Notes: generated by a model from the letters alone, not told the origin. A stretch of 64,000 bases of DNA from JAXMCI01 sp046349435 (GCA_046349435.1 JAXMCI010000018.1:1-64000); one strand, 5' to 3'; shown: positions 15,943 to 26,647, counted from the first letter of the stretch. A program made the numbers and translations.

Positions 15943-16745
15943 GGCGGCCGTCCGTCGCCCGGCTGGGGCTGCTGGCCGTCGTGGTCGTCGGCTTCCTCTT
16001 CATCTACCTGCCGATCGGCATGCTCGTGCTGTTCTCGTTCGCCGATTCCAGCTTCGTCGCCTTCCCGATCTCCGGCTTCACCACCCGCTGGTATGCCGAG
16101 CTGCTGGCCGACCGCCGCATCCTCGAGGGCGTCGGCAACAGCCTGGTCGTCGGGCTGGTCACCGCCGCGCTCGCCACCGTCGCCGGGACCGGTGCCGCCT
16201 TCACGCTGGTGCGGGTGCGCTTCCCCGGCAAGGAGCTGGTGCGGGCGGTGATCCTGATGCCGTTGATGATTCCCGGCATCATGCTCGGCCTGTCGCTGCT
16301 CAGCGTCCTCGTCGCCCTGCATGTGCGGCGCGACGTCCTCACCATCATCCTCGGCCATTCGACCTTCACGACCTCGTTCGTGACCATGGTGGTGGCGGCA
16401 AGCCTGCACGGGGTCGACCCCGCCCTCGAGGAGGCGGCGCGCGACCTCTATGCCGGCCCGGTCCGCGCCTTCTTCCGCGTCACCCTGCCGCTGATCGCGC
16501 CGGGCATGCTCGCCGGGGCGCTGTTCGCCTTCACCCTCAGCTTCGACGAGTACGTCGTCGCGTTCCTGAACTCCGGCACGGCGGCCACGATCCCGATCGT
16601 CATCATGGGCATGATGAAGTACGGCCTGTCGCCCAAGATCAACGCGCTGGGTGCCCTGATCTATGCGGCGTCCTTCGTGCTGGCGCTGGCGGCGACCCTG
16701 CTGCAGTTCCGCGGCCGCAGGGCGCCGGTCCGGGCGGGCGGCTGA
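15939..16745 (+). CDS. Polyamine-type ABC transporter permease (PotC-like)
   Basis: A 268-residue permease starting at the ATG that overlaps the previous stop. It has six predicted helices, the first at about 8-30 (LGLLAVVVVGFLFIYLPIGM). The EAA loop LEEAARDLYAGPVRAFFRVTLP lies about 167-188. The PotC-specific segment SFDEYVVAFLNSG follows. It completes the membrane channel with the preceding gene. The ATPase gene begins three bases after its stop codon. Confidence 0.92.
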   Translation: MRRPSVARLGLLAVVVVGFLFIYLPIGMLVLFSFADSSFVAFPISGFTTRWYAELLADRRILEGVGNSLVVGLVTAALATVAGTGAAFTLVRVRFPGKELVRAVILMPLMIPGIMLGLSLLSVLVALHVRRDVLTIILGHSTFTTSFVTMVVAASLHGVDPALEEAARDLYAGPVRAFFRVTLPLIAPGMLAGALFAFTLSFDEYVVAFLNSGTAATIPIVIMGMMKYGLSPKINALGALIYAASFVLALAATLLQFRGRRAPVRAGG

Positions 16746-16747
16746 CG

Positions 16748-17839
16748 ATGGTGGCCGACCTGGAGCTGTGCGCCGTCGCCAAGCACTATGCGGGATTCAG
16801 CGCCGTCGCCGGCGTCGACCTGCGGATCGGCGCCGGCGAGTTCTTCTCGCTGCTGGGGCCGAGCGGCTGCGGCAAGACGACGACCCTGCGGATGGTCGCC
16901 GGCTTCGTCCGGCCGAGCGCCGGCCGCATCCTGCTCGACGGTCGCGACATCGCCGATGCGCCGCCCGAGCGCCGGCCCGTGAACATGGTCTTCCAGAGCT
17001 ATGCGCTGTTCCCGCACATGACCGTCACCGACAACATCGCCTTCGGGTTGCGCAGCCGGGGGCTGCCGCGCCAGACGATCCGCGCGCGGGTGGCGGACGC
17101 CGTCTCCATGGCCCGGCTCGAGGGCCTCGAGCAGCGGCACCCGCGCGAGCTCAGCGGCGGCCAGCAGCAACGGGTGGCCCTGGCCCGTGCCCTGGTCAAC
17201 CGGCCGGAGGTGCTGCTGCTCGACGAGCCGCTCGGCGCGCTGGACCTGCGCATCCGCCGCCACATGCAGATCGAGCTGAAGCGGATCCAGCGGGAGGTCG
17301 GGATCACCTTCGTCTACGTCACCCACGACCAGGAGGAGGCGCTGAGCCTGTCCGACCGCATCGGCGTCATGCATCAGGGCCGGCTGGAGCAGGTGGCGAC
17401 GCCGGAGGCGCTCTATGCCAGCCCCGCCTCGCTGTTCGTCGCCGGCTTCATCGGCGAGATGAACCTGTGGCCCGGCGTCGTCGCCGGCGCCGCCGCCGGC
17501 GAGGTCGCCGTCCGGCTGGCGAGCGGCGAGACGGTCCGCGCTCCGCAGGATGGTCGGGCCTACGCGGCCGGCGATCGCGTCACCGTCGCGGTGCGGCCCG
17601 AGCACCTGTCCATCGCCGAGGAGCCTGCCGGCCCGGCGGGCAATGCGATCATGGCGACCATCACCGGCACCAGCTTCCAGGGCTTGTCGCGCGCGGTTTT
17701 CGCGAGCGGCGGCGGCGGTCTCCCGCTGCAGCTCCACCTTTCCGGCGACGCGGCGGCCGGTGCACCCGCGCCGGGCCAGCCGGTGCGCCTGTGCTGGCGC
17801 CCGTCGGTCACCCGGCTCTTTCCGGCCGCCCCGCAGTAG
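16748..17839 (+). CDS. Polyamine-type ABC transporter ATPase (PotA-like)
   Basis: A 363-residue ATPase with Walker A GPSGCGKTT (about 38-46), VFQSYALFPH Q-loop, signature LSGGQQQR (about 136-143), Walker B VLLLDEP (about 156-162), D-loop GALDLR and H-loop THDQEEA. A C-terminal TOBE domain (about 275-360, VRPEHLSIAEE) matches PotA-type subunits. The VTDNIAFGL segment is also typical. It is the last gene of the importer operon; the LysR gene begins about 80 bases later. Confidence 0.93.
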   Translation: MVADLELCAVAKHYAGFSAVAGVDLRIGAGEFFSLLGPSGCGKTTTLRMVAGFVRPSAGRILLDGRDIADAPPERRPVNMVFQSYALFPHMTVTDNIAFGLRSRGLPRQTIRARVADAVSMARLEGLEQRHPRELSGGQQQRVALARALVNRPEVLLLDEPLGALDLRIRRHMQIELKRIQREVGITFVYVTHDQEEALSLSDRIGVMHQGRLEQVATPEALYASPASLFVAGFIGEMNLWPGVVAGAAAGEVAVRLASGETVRAPQDGRAYAAGDRVTVAVRPEHLSIAEEPAGPAGNAIMATITGTSFQGLSRAVFASGGGGLPLQLHLSGDAAAGAPAPGQPVRLCWRPSVTRLFPAAPQ

Positions 17840-17918
17840 CGGTTGCGGTCGGGGTTCTCTGGCCAAGGGGCCCGCGGATCGGCTAGGAGTGGCGCCGCGC
17901 TCTGGGGGGCCCGCCGCC

Positions 17919-18815
17919 ATGATCGACAAGCTGGAGTACCTGATCGCGCTGGCCCGCGAGCGGCATTTCGGCCATGCCGCCGAGATCTGCGGCGTCACCC
18001 AGCCGACCTTCTCGGCCGGCATCAAGCAGCTCGAGGATGCGCTGGGGGTGCGGCTGGTGGAGCGCGGCTCGCGCTTCCACAGCTTCACGCCGGAGGGCGA
18101 GCGGGTGCTCGACTGGGCGCGGCGCATCGTCGGCGACAGCCGCGCCATGCAGGCCGAGCTGCGCGCGCTGCGCCAGGGCCTGACCGGGCATCTGCGCATC
18201 GCCGCGGTGCCGACCGCGCTCGCCATGGTGGCGGCGCTGACCACGCCCTACCGCGCGCGGCATCCCGGCGTCTCCTTCGAGATCCTGTCGCGGACCTCGA
18301 TCGAGATCCTGGCGCTGCTGGAGAATCTCGAGGCCGATGCCGGCCTCACCTACCTCGACAACGAGCCGGTCGGCCGCGTCCAGGTGGTGCCGCTCTATCG
18401 CGAGCGCTACCGGCTGGTGACGGCGGCGGGCAGTCCGCTCGGCGACCGCGACAATGTCTCCTGGGCCGAGGTCGGCGCGATCCCGCTCTGCCTGCTGACG
18501 CCCGACATGCAGAACCGCCGCATCATCGACCGCTACCTGCGCGCCGCCGGCTGCGAGCCGGCGCCGACGCTGGAATCCGACTCGATGATCGTGCTGTTCT
18601 CGCACATCCGCACCGGCCGCTGGGCCTCGGTGATGCCGGCCACCCTGGTCGACGCGCTCGGCCTGGGCGGCGCCGTCCGCGCCATCCCGATCGAGGGCTC
18701 CGAGCCCTACCCGACGATCGGCCTGGTGGTGCGCCACCGGGAGCCGATGACGCCGATGGTCACCGCGCTGATGGCCGAGGCGCGCCGCCTGGCGCCGACC
18801 CTCGATCCCGGATGA
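17919..18815 (+). CDS. fdsR: LysR-type regulator of formate dehydrogenase (FdsR-like)
   Basis: A 298-residue LysR-family protein. A winged helix-turn-helix (about 3-62, HFGHAAEICGVTQPTFSAGI) is followed by a periplasmic-binding-protein-like effector domain (about 90-295). LysR genes of this sequence type (MIDKLEYLIALARERHFG) habitually sit next to fds formate dehydrogenase operons, as with FdsR in Cupriavidus. Here the gene lies directly upstream and on the same strand instead of divergent. The 147-base gap to fdsG contains a perfect CGATAGA/TCTATCG palindrome that could be its operator. Regulation of the fds genes in response to formate is therefore likely but inferred. Confidence 0.85.
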   Translation: MIDKLEYLIALARERHFGHAAEICGVTQPTFSAGIKQLEDALGVRLVERGSRFHSFTPEGERVLDWARRIVGDSRAMQAELRALRQGLTGHLRIAAVPTALAMVAALTTPYRARHPGVSFEILSRTSIEILALLENLEADAGLTYLDNEPVGRVQVVPLYRERYRLVTAAGSPLGDRDNVSWAEVGAIPLCLLTPDMQNRRIIDRYLRAAGCEPAPTLESDSMIVLFSHIRTGRWASVMPATLVDALGLGGAVRAIPIEGSEPYPTIGLVVRHREPMTPMVTALMAEARRLAPTLDPG

Positions 18816-18824
18816 TTTCGCCGT

Positions 18825-18843
18825 CGATAGATTTTCTCTATCG
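18825..18843. promoter_or_regulatory. Palindromic operator candidate upstream of fdsG
   Basis: CGATAGA (18825-18831) and TCTATCG (18837-18843) form a perfect inverted repeat around TTTTC. It contains the ATAGA-N5-TCTAT layout expected of a LysR recognition site and is AT-rich in a GC-rich region. It starts ten bases after the stop of the LysR gene and lies 120 bases before fdsG. Confidence 0.55.
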
Positions 18844-18900
18844 CAGCACGGAGCCGCTTTATTGATCGGCCCGGCGCGACCCGCGCATCCTCGCAGCCGG

Positions 18901-18947
18901 CCGGCAGCCGGGCCGGCAGTCGGGCCGGCAGCCGGGCCGGCAGCCGG
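18901..18947. repeat. 12-base tandem repeat in the fds leader
   Basis: The unit CCGGCAGCCGGG occurs nearly four times in tandem (18901-18912, 18913-18924 with one change, 18925-18936, 18937-18947). It ends just before the GGAAGGAA ribosome-binding region of fdsG, so it is probably transcribed as part of the 5' leader. Confidence 0.8.
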
Positions 18948-18962
18948 AAGGAACGCGGGAGC

Positions 18963-19429
18963 ATGCAGGACGAGGCGCCCTGGAGCGCGGAGCAGGCGGC
19001 TGCGGTCATCGCCGCCCATCGCGGCCTGGACGGCGCCGCGCTGCCGATGCTGCACGCCCTGCAGCAGGTGCTCGGCTGGATCCCGGACGGCGTCGTGCCG
19101 CTGGTCGCCGACGCGCTCAACCTGTCGCGCGCCGAGGTCCATGGCATCGTCACCTTCTACCACGATTTCCGCCGCAGCCCGCCGGGCCGCCACGTGCTCA
19201 AGCTCTGCCGCGCCGAGGCCTGCCAGGCGATGGGCGGGGACGATCTGGCTGCCCGCGCCCAGGCGCGGCTCGGCATCGGCTGGGGGGAGACCGCCGGCCG
19301 CACGGTCACCCTGGAGCCGGTCTACTGCCTCGGCCTCTGCGCCACCGCGCCGGCGGCGATGCTCGACGGCCGGCCGGCCGGCCGGCTCGATGCCGGCCGG
19401 CTCGACGCGCTGATCGAGGAGGCGCGGCG

Positions 19430-19433
<4 letters not shown>
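18963..19433 (+). CDS. fdsG: NAD-dependent formate dehydrogenase, gamma subunit (NuoE-like)
   Basis: A 156-residue thioredoxin-like ferredoxin homologous to NuoE. The four [2Fe-2S] ligands are visible as CRAEAC (CxxxxC, about 83-88) and CLGLC (CxxxC, about 123-127). The N-terminal part (ALQQVLGWIPDGVVPLVA, HGIVTFYHDF) is typical of the family. With FdsB it forms the diaphorase part of the soluble molybdenum formate dehydrogenase, carrying electrons between the NADH/FMN site and the rest of the complex. The gene's TGA overlaps the ATG of fdsB by four bases. Confidence 0.93.
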
Positions 19434-20983
<1,550 letters not shown>

Positions 20984-20994
20984 GGAGGCCGCCC

Positions 20995-23844
20995 ATGCCG
21001 CTCGTCGCCGAGACCGACCACGGGACGCCGGCGCCGCACGCCGCCACGCGCGACGTCACGCTGACCATCGACGGCGCCAGGGTGACGGTGCCCGAGGGCA
21101 CCTCGATCATGCGGGCCGCGGTCGAGGCCGGCATCAGCGTGCCGAAGCTGTGCGCCACCGACAGCCTGGAGGCCTTCGGCTCCTGCCGGCTCTGCCTGGT
21201 CGAGATCGCCGGCCGGGCGGGCACGCCCGCCTCCTGCACCACGCCGGTGGCCGACGGTCTGGTCGTCTCGACCCAGAGCGACCGCCTGCGGCAGCTGCGC
21301 CGCGGGGTGATGGAGCTCTACATCTCCGACCACCCGCTGGACTGCCTGACCTGTGCCGCCAACGGCGATTGCGAGCTGCAGGACATGGCCGGCGCGGTCG
21401 GCCTGCGCGAGGTCCGCTACGGCTTCGCCGGCGAGAACCATCTCGGCCAGGCCAAGGACGAGTCGAACCCCTACTTCGCCTTCGACCCCTCGAAGTGCAT
21501 CGTCTGCTCGCGCTGCGTGCGGGCCTGCGAGGAGGTGCAGGGCACCTTCGCGCTGACCATATCCGGGCGCGGTTTCGACTCGAAGGTCTCGCCGGGCATG
21601 GCCGAGCCGTTCCTCGAGTCGGAGTGCGTCTCCTGCGGCGCCTGCGTCCAGGCCTGCCCGACCGCCACGCTGGTCGAGAAGTCGGTGCTGGAGATCGGCC
21701 AGCCCGAGCATTCCGTGGTCACCACCTGCGCCTATTGCGGCGTCGGCTGCAGCTTCAAGGCGGAGATGCGCGGCGAGCAGCTGGTGCGCATGGTCCCGTA
21801 CAAGGACGGCAAGGCCAATCGCGGCCATTCCTGCGTCAAGGGCCGCTTCGCCTGGGGCTACGCCACCCACCGCGACCGCATCCTGAAGCCGATGATCCGC
21901 GAGAAGATCACCGATCCCTGGCGCGAGGTCAGCTGGGAGGAGGCGATCGGCCGCGCCGCGTCGGAGTTCCGCCGCATCCAGGCGACCCATGGCCGCGGCG
22001 CCGTCGGCGGCATCACCTCCTCGCGCTGCACCAACGAGGAGACCTTCCTGGTGCAGAAGCTGGTGCGCGCCGGCTTCGGCAACAACAACGTCGACACCTG
22101 CGCCCGGGTCTGCCACTCGCCGACCGGCTACGGCCTGAAGGCCGCCTTCGGCACCTCGGCCGGCACCCAGGATTTCGACTCGGTCGAGCAGGCCGACGTG
22201 GTCATGGTGATCGGCGCCAACCCGACCGACGGCCACCCGGTCTTCGCCTCGCGGCTGAAGAAGCGGCTGCGCCAGGGTGCGCGGCTGATCGTCGTCGATC
22301 CCCGGCGCATCGACCTGGTGCGCACCCCGCATGTCGAGGCCGACTACCACCTGGCGCTGACCCCGGGCACCAACGTCGCGGTGCTCACCGCGATGGCGCA
22401 CGTCATCGTCACCGAGGGGCTGGTCGACGAGACCTTCGTGCGCGAGCGCTGCGACCTCGAGGCCTTCGGGCACTGGGCCGAGTTCGTCGCCGAGCCGCGC
22501 AACGCGCCGGAGGCGCTCGAGGCCGCCACCGGCGTGCCGGCCGCCGCGCTGCGCGGCGCGGCGCGGCTCTACGCCGGCGGCGGCAATGCCGCGATCTATT
22601 ACGGCCTCGGCGTCACCGAGCACAGCCAGGGCACCACCACGGTGATGGCGATCGCCAACCTCGCCATGGCGACCGGCAATCTCGGCCGGCCCGGCGTCGG
22701 GGTGAACCCGCTGCGCGGCCAGAACAACGTGCAGGGCTCCTGCGACATGGGCTCGTTCCCGCACGAGCTCTCCGGCTATCGCCACGTCTCCGACGCCGCC
22801 GCCCGCGAGCTCTTCGAATCGCTGTGGGGGGTGCCGATCGATCCCGAGCCCGGGCTGCGCATCCCCAACATGCTGGATGCGGCGGTCGACGGGTCCTTCA
22901 AGGGCCTCTACGTCCAGGGCGAGGACATCGCGCAGTCCGATCCCGACACGCGCCACGTCACCGCCGGGCTGGCGGCGATGGAATGCGTCGTCGTCCAGGA
23001 TCTCTTCCTCAACGAGACGGCCAGCTTCGCCCATGTCTTCCTGCCCGGCTCGACCTTCCTGGAGAAGGACGGGACCTTCACCAACGCGGAGCGGCGGATC
23101 AACCGGGTGCGCCGGGTGATGACGCCGAAGGCCGGGCTGGCCGACTGGGAGATCACGCTGCGGCTGGCCGACGCGCTCGGCCTGCCGATGCGCTACCAGC
23201 ACCCGTCGGAGATCATGGACGAGATCGCCCGCAGCACGCCCAGCTTCGCCGGCGTGTCCTACGCCAGGCTGGACGCGCTCGGCTCGGTGCAGTGGCCCTG
23301 CGACGCGGCGGCGCCGGAGGGCACGCCGGTGATGCATGTCGCCGGCTTCACGCGCGGCCGCGGCCACTTCATGATCACCGAGTACGTGCCGACCGACGAG
23401 CGCACCGGCCCGCGCTTCCCGCTGCTGCTGACCACCGGCCGGGTGCTGAGCCAGTACAATGTCGGGGCGCAGACGCGGCGCACCGAGAACAGCGTCTGGC
23501 ACGAGGAGGACCGGCTCGAGATCCATCCGCACGACGCCGAGCAGCGCGGCATCCGCGACGGCGACTGGGTCGGGCTGGCGAGCCGCGCCGGCAGCACGAC
23601 GCTGCGCGCCCGGATCACCGACCGGGTGGCGCCGGGCGTCGTCTACACCACCTTCCACCACCCGCTGACCCAGGCCAACGTGGTCACCACCGACTACTCG
23701 GACTGGGCGACCAACTGCCCGGAATACAAGGTCACCGCGGTGCAGGTGATGCCCTCCAACGGCCCCTCGGCGTGGCAGGAGAGCTACCGCGTCATGGCCG
23801 AGCGGGCGCGCCGCATCGGCCCGCCGCGCGAGGCCGCCGAGTGA
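20995..23844 (+). CDS. fdsA: NAD-dependent formate dehydrogenase, catalytic alpha subunit
   Basis: A 949-residue molybdopterin enzyme that oxidises formate to CO2. GAGGAGG precedes the ATG. The N-terminal NuoG-like part (1-230) holds a [2Fe-2S] site (GSCRLCLVE), a His-Cys [4Fe-4S] site (HPLDCLTC...C) and two ferredoxin clusters (CIVCSRCVRAC, CVSCGACVQAC). A further [4Fe-4S] site (CAYCGVGC) opens the molybdopterin domain. The likely Mo ligand is Cys373 in CARVCHSPTG; it is cysteine, not selenocysteine. The bis-MGD-binding and C-terminal domains are full length (NPLRGQNNVQG, FHHPLTQANV). The gene overlaps fdhD (GTGA). Confidence 0.95.
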   Translation: MPLVAETDHGTPAPHAATRDVTLTIDGARVTVPEGTSIMRAAVEAGISVPKLCATDSLEAFGSCRLCLVEIAGRAGTPASCTTPVADGLVVSTQSDRLRQLRRGVMELYISDHPLDCLTCAANGDCELQDMAGAVGLREVRYGFAGENHLGQAKDESNPYFAFDPSKCIVCSRCVRACEEVQGTFALTISGRGFDSKVSPGMAEPFLESECVSCGACVQACPTATLVEKSVLEIGQPEHSVVTTCAYCGVGCSFKAEMRGEQLVRMVPYKDGKANRGHSCVKGRFAWGYATHRDRILKPMIREKITDPWREVSWEEAIGRAASEFRRIQATHGRGAVGGITSSRCTNEETFLVQKLVRAGFGNNNVDTCARVCHSPTGYGLKAAFGTSAGTQDFDSVEQADVVMVIGANPTDGHPVFASRLKKRLRQGARLIVVDPRRIDLVRTPHVEADYHLALTPGTNVAVLTAMAHVIVTEGLVDETFVRERCDLEAFGHWAEFVAEPRNAPEALEAATGVPAAALRGAARLYAGGGNAAIYYGLGVTEHSQGTTTVMAIANLAMATGNLGRPGVGVNPLRGQNNVQGSCDMGSFPHELSGYRHVSDAAARELFESLWGVPIDPEPGLRIPNMLDAAVDGSFKGLYVQGEDIAQSDPDTRHVTAGLAAMECVVVQDLFLNETASFAHVFLPGSTFLEKDGTFTNAERRINRVRRVMTPKAGLADWEITLRLADALGLPMRYQHPSEIMDEIARSTPSFAGVSYARLDALGSVQWPCDAAAPEGTPVMHVAGFTRGRGHFMITEYVPTDERTGPRFPLLLTTGRVLSQYNVGAQTRRTENSVWHEEDRLEIHPHDAEQRGIRDGDWVGLASRAGSTTLRARITDRVAPGVVYTTFHHPLTQANVVTTDYSDWATNCPEYKVTAVQVMPSNGPSAWQESYRVMAERARRIGPPREAAE

Positions 23845-24665
23845 GCCTGCCGTCCCCCGTGCAGGTCGCGCCGCGGCACGCCTGGCTGGCCGGCGCGCCG
23901 CGGGCCGGCGAGCGCGCCATCCCCGAGGAGACGGCGGTCGCCTTCAGCTACGGGCGCGCCACCCATGCGGTGATGCTGGCGACGCCGGCCGACCTCGAGG
24001 ATTTCGCGATCGGCTTCAGCCTCTCCGAGGGCGTCGTCGAGCGACCGGAGGAGATCGAGGAGCTCGCGGTGGTGCCGGGTGCCGACGGCATCGAGCTGCG
24101 CATGGCGCTGGCCCCGGCGCGGCAGGACGCGCTCGCCGCCGGCCGCCGCTACCGCGCCGGCCCCACCGGCTGCGGCCTCTGCGGCATGGAGAGCCTGGCC
24201 GAGGCGATGCGCCCGCCGCCGCGCGTCGCCAGCGAGCTGGTGCTCTCCGCCGGCGCCGTGGCCGCGGCGCTGGCCGCGCTGGCGCCGCGCCAGCCGCTCA
24301 ACCGGCAGACCCGGGCGGTGCATGCGGCGGCCTTCTGGGAGCCGGGCGCCGGCCTGGTCGCGCTGCGCGAGGATGTCGGCCGGCACAACGCGCTCGACAA
24401 GCTGGCGGGCGCGCTGGCGCGGGCCGCCGTGCCCGCCGCGCGCGGGCTGGTGCTGCTGACCAGCCGCGTCTCGGTCGAGATGGTGCAGAAGGCGGCCCGG
24501 CTCGGCGCCCCCGTCCTGGTCGCCGTCTCGGCGCCGACCGCGCTCGCCGTGCGCACCGCCGAGGCGGCCGGCATCACGCTCGTCGCGGTCGCTCGCGACG
24601 ACGGCTTCGAGCTCTTCACCCATCCCCAGCGCATCGCCATGAGCGCCGTCGACCATGTCGCCTGA
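23841..24665 (+). CDS. fdhD: Formate dehydrogenase sulfurtransferase FdhD (FdsC)
   Basis: A 274-residue accessory protein that moves sulfur from a cysteine desulfurase to the bis-MGD molybdenum cofactor before insertion into the alpha subunit. The diagnostic loop TGCGLCGMES (about 111-120) carries the CxxC pair. EDVGRHNALDKL (about 175-186) and LTSRVSVEMVQKAA are also conserved. It starts at a GTG overlapping the stop of fdsA, so it is translationally coupled to the subunit it matures, and its 3' end overlaps fdsD. Confidence 0.94.
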   Translation: MSLPSPVQVAPRHAWLAGAPRAGERAIPEETAVAFSYGRATHAVMLATPADLEDFAIGFSLSEGVVERPEEIEELAVVPGADGIELRMALAPARQDALAAGRRYRAGPTGCGLCGMESLAEAMRPPPRVASELVLSAGAVAAALAALAPRQPLNRQTRAVHAAAFWEPGAGLVALREDVGRHNALDKLAGALARAAVPAARGLVLLTSRVSVEMVQKAARLGAPVLVAVSAPTALAVRTAEAAGITLVAVARDDGFELFTHPQRIAMSAVDHVA

Positions 24666-24876
24666 GAAGCTCGTCCACATGGCCAACCAGATCGGCCGCT
24701 TCTTCGCCGCCCAGGGCGAGGCCGACGCCGACGCCGGCATCGCCGACCACCTCGAGAAGTTCTGGGAGCCGCGCATGCGCCGCGCCATCCTGGCGCATCT
24801 CGCCGCCGGCGGCGCCGGCCTCGACCCGCCGGTGCGCCGCGCCGTCGAGCGGCTGAAGGTGCCGGCCACCCCGTAG
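24655..24876 (+). CDS. fdsD: Formate dehydrogenase delta subunit
   Basis: A 73-residue protein of the FdsD family. Signature segments are KLVHMANQIGRFF (about 5-17) and DHLEKFWEPRMRRAI (about 31-45). FdsD is a small subunit or maturation factor of soluble formate dehydrogenases; it has no cofactor ligands. The start overlaps the last codons of fdhD in another frame. It ends the operon; the convergent flavoprotein gene ends six bases away, leaving no room for a conventional terminator. Confidence 0.93.
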   Translation: MSPEKLVHMANQIGRFFAAQGEADADAGIADHLEKFWEPRMRRAILAHLAAGGAGLDPPVRRAVERLKVPATP

Positions 24877-24881
24877 CTAGG

Positions 24882-26033
24882 CTAGAGTGGCTCCCCGGCC
24901 TCGACCAGGCCGAGCTTGATCTTCGCCGCCAGCTCGAGCTTCGCGGGATTGACCGCGATGTGGCTGCCCATGGTGCGCGCGTCGCGCAGGCAGGCTCCGA
25001 AGATGCTGCGGGCCGGCGCGACCGAGCTGCTCACGACCTCGCAGACCGCCTCGACGATCTCGATGGCGGTGAGCGAGGCGTGGATGTTCGCCGAGATCAG
25101 CGCGACCAGCAGCTCCGAGGGTAGCGCCGGGCTGCCCTCGGCGGCCTTCCAGACCGCCTCCAGCACTTGCTCGACCGCCGCCTTCGCGGCGAGCCAGGCG
25201 GCCTCGGACCGCATGATCCGGCGCTGCACCCAGGCATTCCGGCAGAGCAGCTCCGCCGAGCGGGCGATCGTCTTGCGCATGGCCAGCGTCTGCGCCTCGT
25301 CGAGCGCGCGGCGCGCGATGCCCAGCTGCACGGCGGCGACCGCCGTGGCGATGGGCCAGTAGCCGTTGCCGGCGGCGATCGACATCGGGCCGCGGTCGAT
25401 CGGTCCGGGCCGCTCGATCACGAACGTCCAGCTCTCCGGGACCTCCTGTGGCTCGACCACGATGCTGTGGCTGCCGGTGCCGATCATGCCCATGGTGTCC
25501 CAGTCCTCCTCGACGCGCACCCGGCTGGCCGGCATCAGCACGAAGCGGCCCGGCGGCGATTCCGCCCCGGCGCGGTCCGGCGCGAAGCGGGCATAGCCGC
25601 CGACCCAGGTGGCGCCCTGGCAGCCGCTGCAGAATCCCCAGCGCCCGGCGACCCGCAGACCGGCCGGCGTGCGCTCGAGCAGGCCGATGCCGTTGTCGGA
25701 CGAGGCGATATAGGCACCGGGGTCGCGCAGGAGCGCCGCCGCGAAGGCGTCGTCGCCTGCAGCGACATAGGTTGCCACGTCCCCCGCTCCCTGCGTCACC
25801 ACCCAGGCGAAGGACGGCTCCCAGCGCGCCATCGCGACGCCGGCCCGGAACCAGTCGGCGGGGGCATGGCCGAGACCGCCGAGGTGCTTGGCCAGCATCT
25901 GCCGGAACAGCATCGCCTCGCCGGCCCGCCTGAAGAGGTCGGCCGGAATGCGCCTGGCATGGGCGAGCTCCTCGCGCCGGCTGTCCGCTTCCCGCGCCAG
26001 GGCGATCGCGGACGTCTCGGGATCGTCGGTCAT
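24882..26033 (-). CDS. Acyl-CoA dehydrogenase-family flavoprotein, unknown substrate
   Basis: A 383-residue protein with the acyl-CoA dehydrogenase fold. It has an N-terminal helical part (ADSRREELAHARRIPADLF), a middle beta domain (about 130-215, RVAGRWGFCSGCQGATWVGG) and a C-terminal helical bundle (GIARRALDEAQTLA, SEAAWLAAKAAVEQ). The GxWxFCSGCxGATW pattern is closer to flavin-dependent monooxygenase-type members (HsaA/DszC-like) than to true dehydrogenases, and I do not see the usual catalytic glutamate. Its ATG overlaps the stop of the upstream gene (ATGA), so the two proteins are made together. The pair has a sigma-54 promoter candidate and sits downstream of a DctD-like activator. Substrate unknown. 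Confidence 0.75.
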   Translation of the reverse strand: MTDDPETSAIALAREADSRREELAHARRIPADLFRRAGEAMLFRQMLAKHLGGLGHAPADWFRAGVAMARWEPSFAWVVTQGAGDVATYVAAGDDAFAAALLRDPGAYIASSDNGIGLLERTPAGLRVAGRWGFCSGCQGATWVGGYARFAPDRAGAESPPGRFVLMPASRVRVEEDWDTMGMIGTGSHSIVVEPQEVPESWTFVIERPGPIDRGPMSIAAGNGYWPIATAVAAVQLGIARRALDEAQTLAMRKTIARSAELLCRNAWVQRRIMRSEAAWLAAKAAVEQVLEAVWKAAEGSPALPSELLVALISANIHASLTAIEIVEAVCEVVSSSVAPARSIFGACLRDARTMGSHIAVNPAKLELAAKIKLGLVEAGEPL

Positions 26034-26611
26034 GAGGGGCCGCCTGTGGGGCTGTCGATCCGGGCGATGGCCGGCGGGCGCAGCGCGCCCGCCCAGGGCT
26101 TGCGGATCACCCAGTGGCGCGCGAGATCGATGCGCGCGGGGCGCGGCCCGCCGGCGAAGCGGGCGGCGGCCTCGGGCCAGATGTCTGGCGGCGGCTCCCC
26201 GAGCAGCCGGCGATAGCTCGCCAGCGTGCGGGCGTACCAATCGCGGATCCGGGCCGCCTCCTGCCGCCCGCCCCGGCTCGGCTCGTGGTGGATCCGCCGG
26301 CCCAGCACCAGGGGGCAGAAGCGGTCCCAGTAGGAGCGCGTCTGCAGCAGGTGCAGGTGCCAGGCCTGATCGACCGCATCCGACGGCGCCACCGGGTGAC
26401 CGGCAGCCACGGCGAGGAACATGAAGCGCCGATACTCCTCCACGACCCGGGCGGCGTGGCTGCGCGTCCAGCGATTCTCGCGGGCCAGCCGGGCGACGAA
26501 GCCGACGGCGGCGCCCGGCTCCTCGAGAGCAAAGGCGCGGATGCCGGCGAGCAGGCCGGCATTGCCGGTCGCGGGGGGCGGCGCTGCGGATGCGGCGGCG
26601 GCATCGGGCAT
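26030..26611 (-). CDS. Glycine-rich-domain-like (GRDP/DUF1399-type) protein
   Basis: A 193-residue cytosolic protein. I start it at the ATG complementary to 26609-26611 because TTGGAGGAA lies upstream; the frame is open further, but the sigma-54 promoter candidate falls in that extension. The segment DAVDQAWHLHLLQTRSYWDR (about 80-99) matches the conserved VDxxWHxHxxxxxxY motif of glycine-rich-domain-containing proteins, where His residues may bind metal. An Arg/Glu-rich helical part surrounds it. The function of the bacterial family is not established. Coupling to the flavoprotein gene suggests a common task. Confidence 0.65.
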   Translation of the reverse strand: MPDAAAASAAPPPATGNAGLLAGIRAFALEEPGAAVGFVARLARENRWTRSHAARVVEEYRRFMFLAVAAGHPVAPSDAVDQAWHLHLLQTRSYWDRFCPLVLGRRIHHEPSRGGRQEAARIRDWYARTLASYRRLLGEPPPDIWPEAAARFAGGPRPARIDLARHWVIRKPWAGALRPPAIARIDSPTGGPS

Positions 26612-26647
26612 GGCGAGGTTCCTCCAACGATCGCTGAGAGCGCATCC

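Noticed and set aside
18901..18947. The 12-base tandem array considered as a CRISPR
   Set aside because: The units are contiguous without spacers and far too short.
20995..23844. Possible selenocysteine formate dehydrogenase
   Set aside because: The frame has no internal TGA, and the Mo-ligand position is a TGC cysteine (Cys373).
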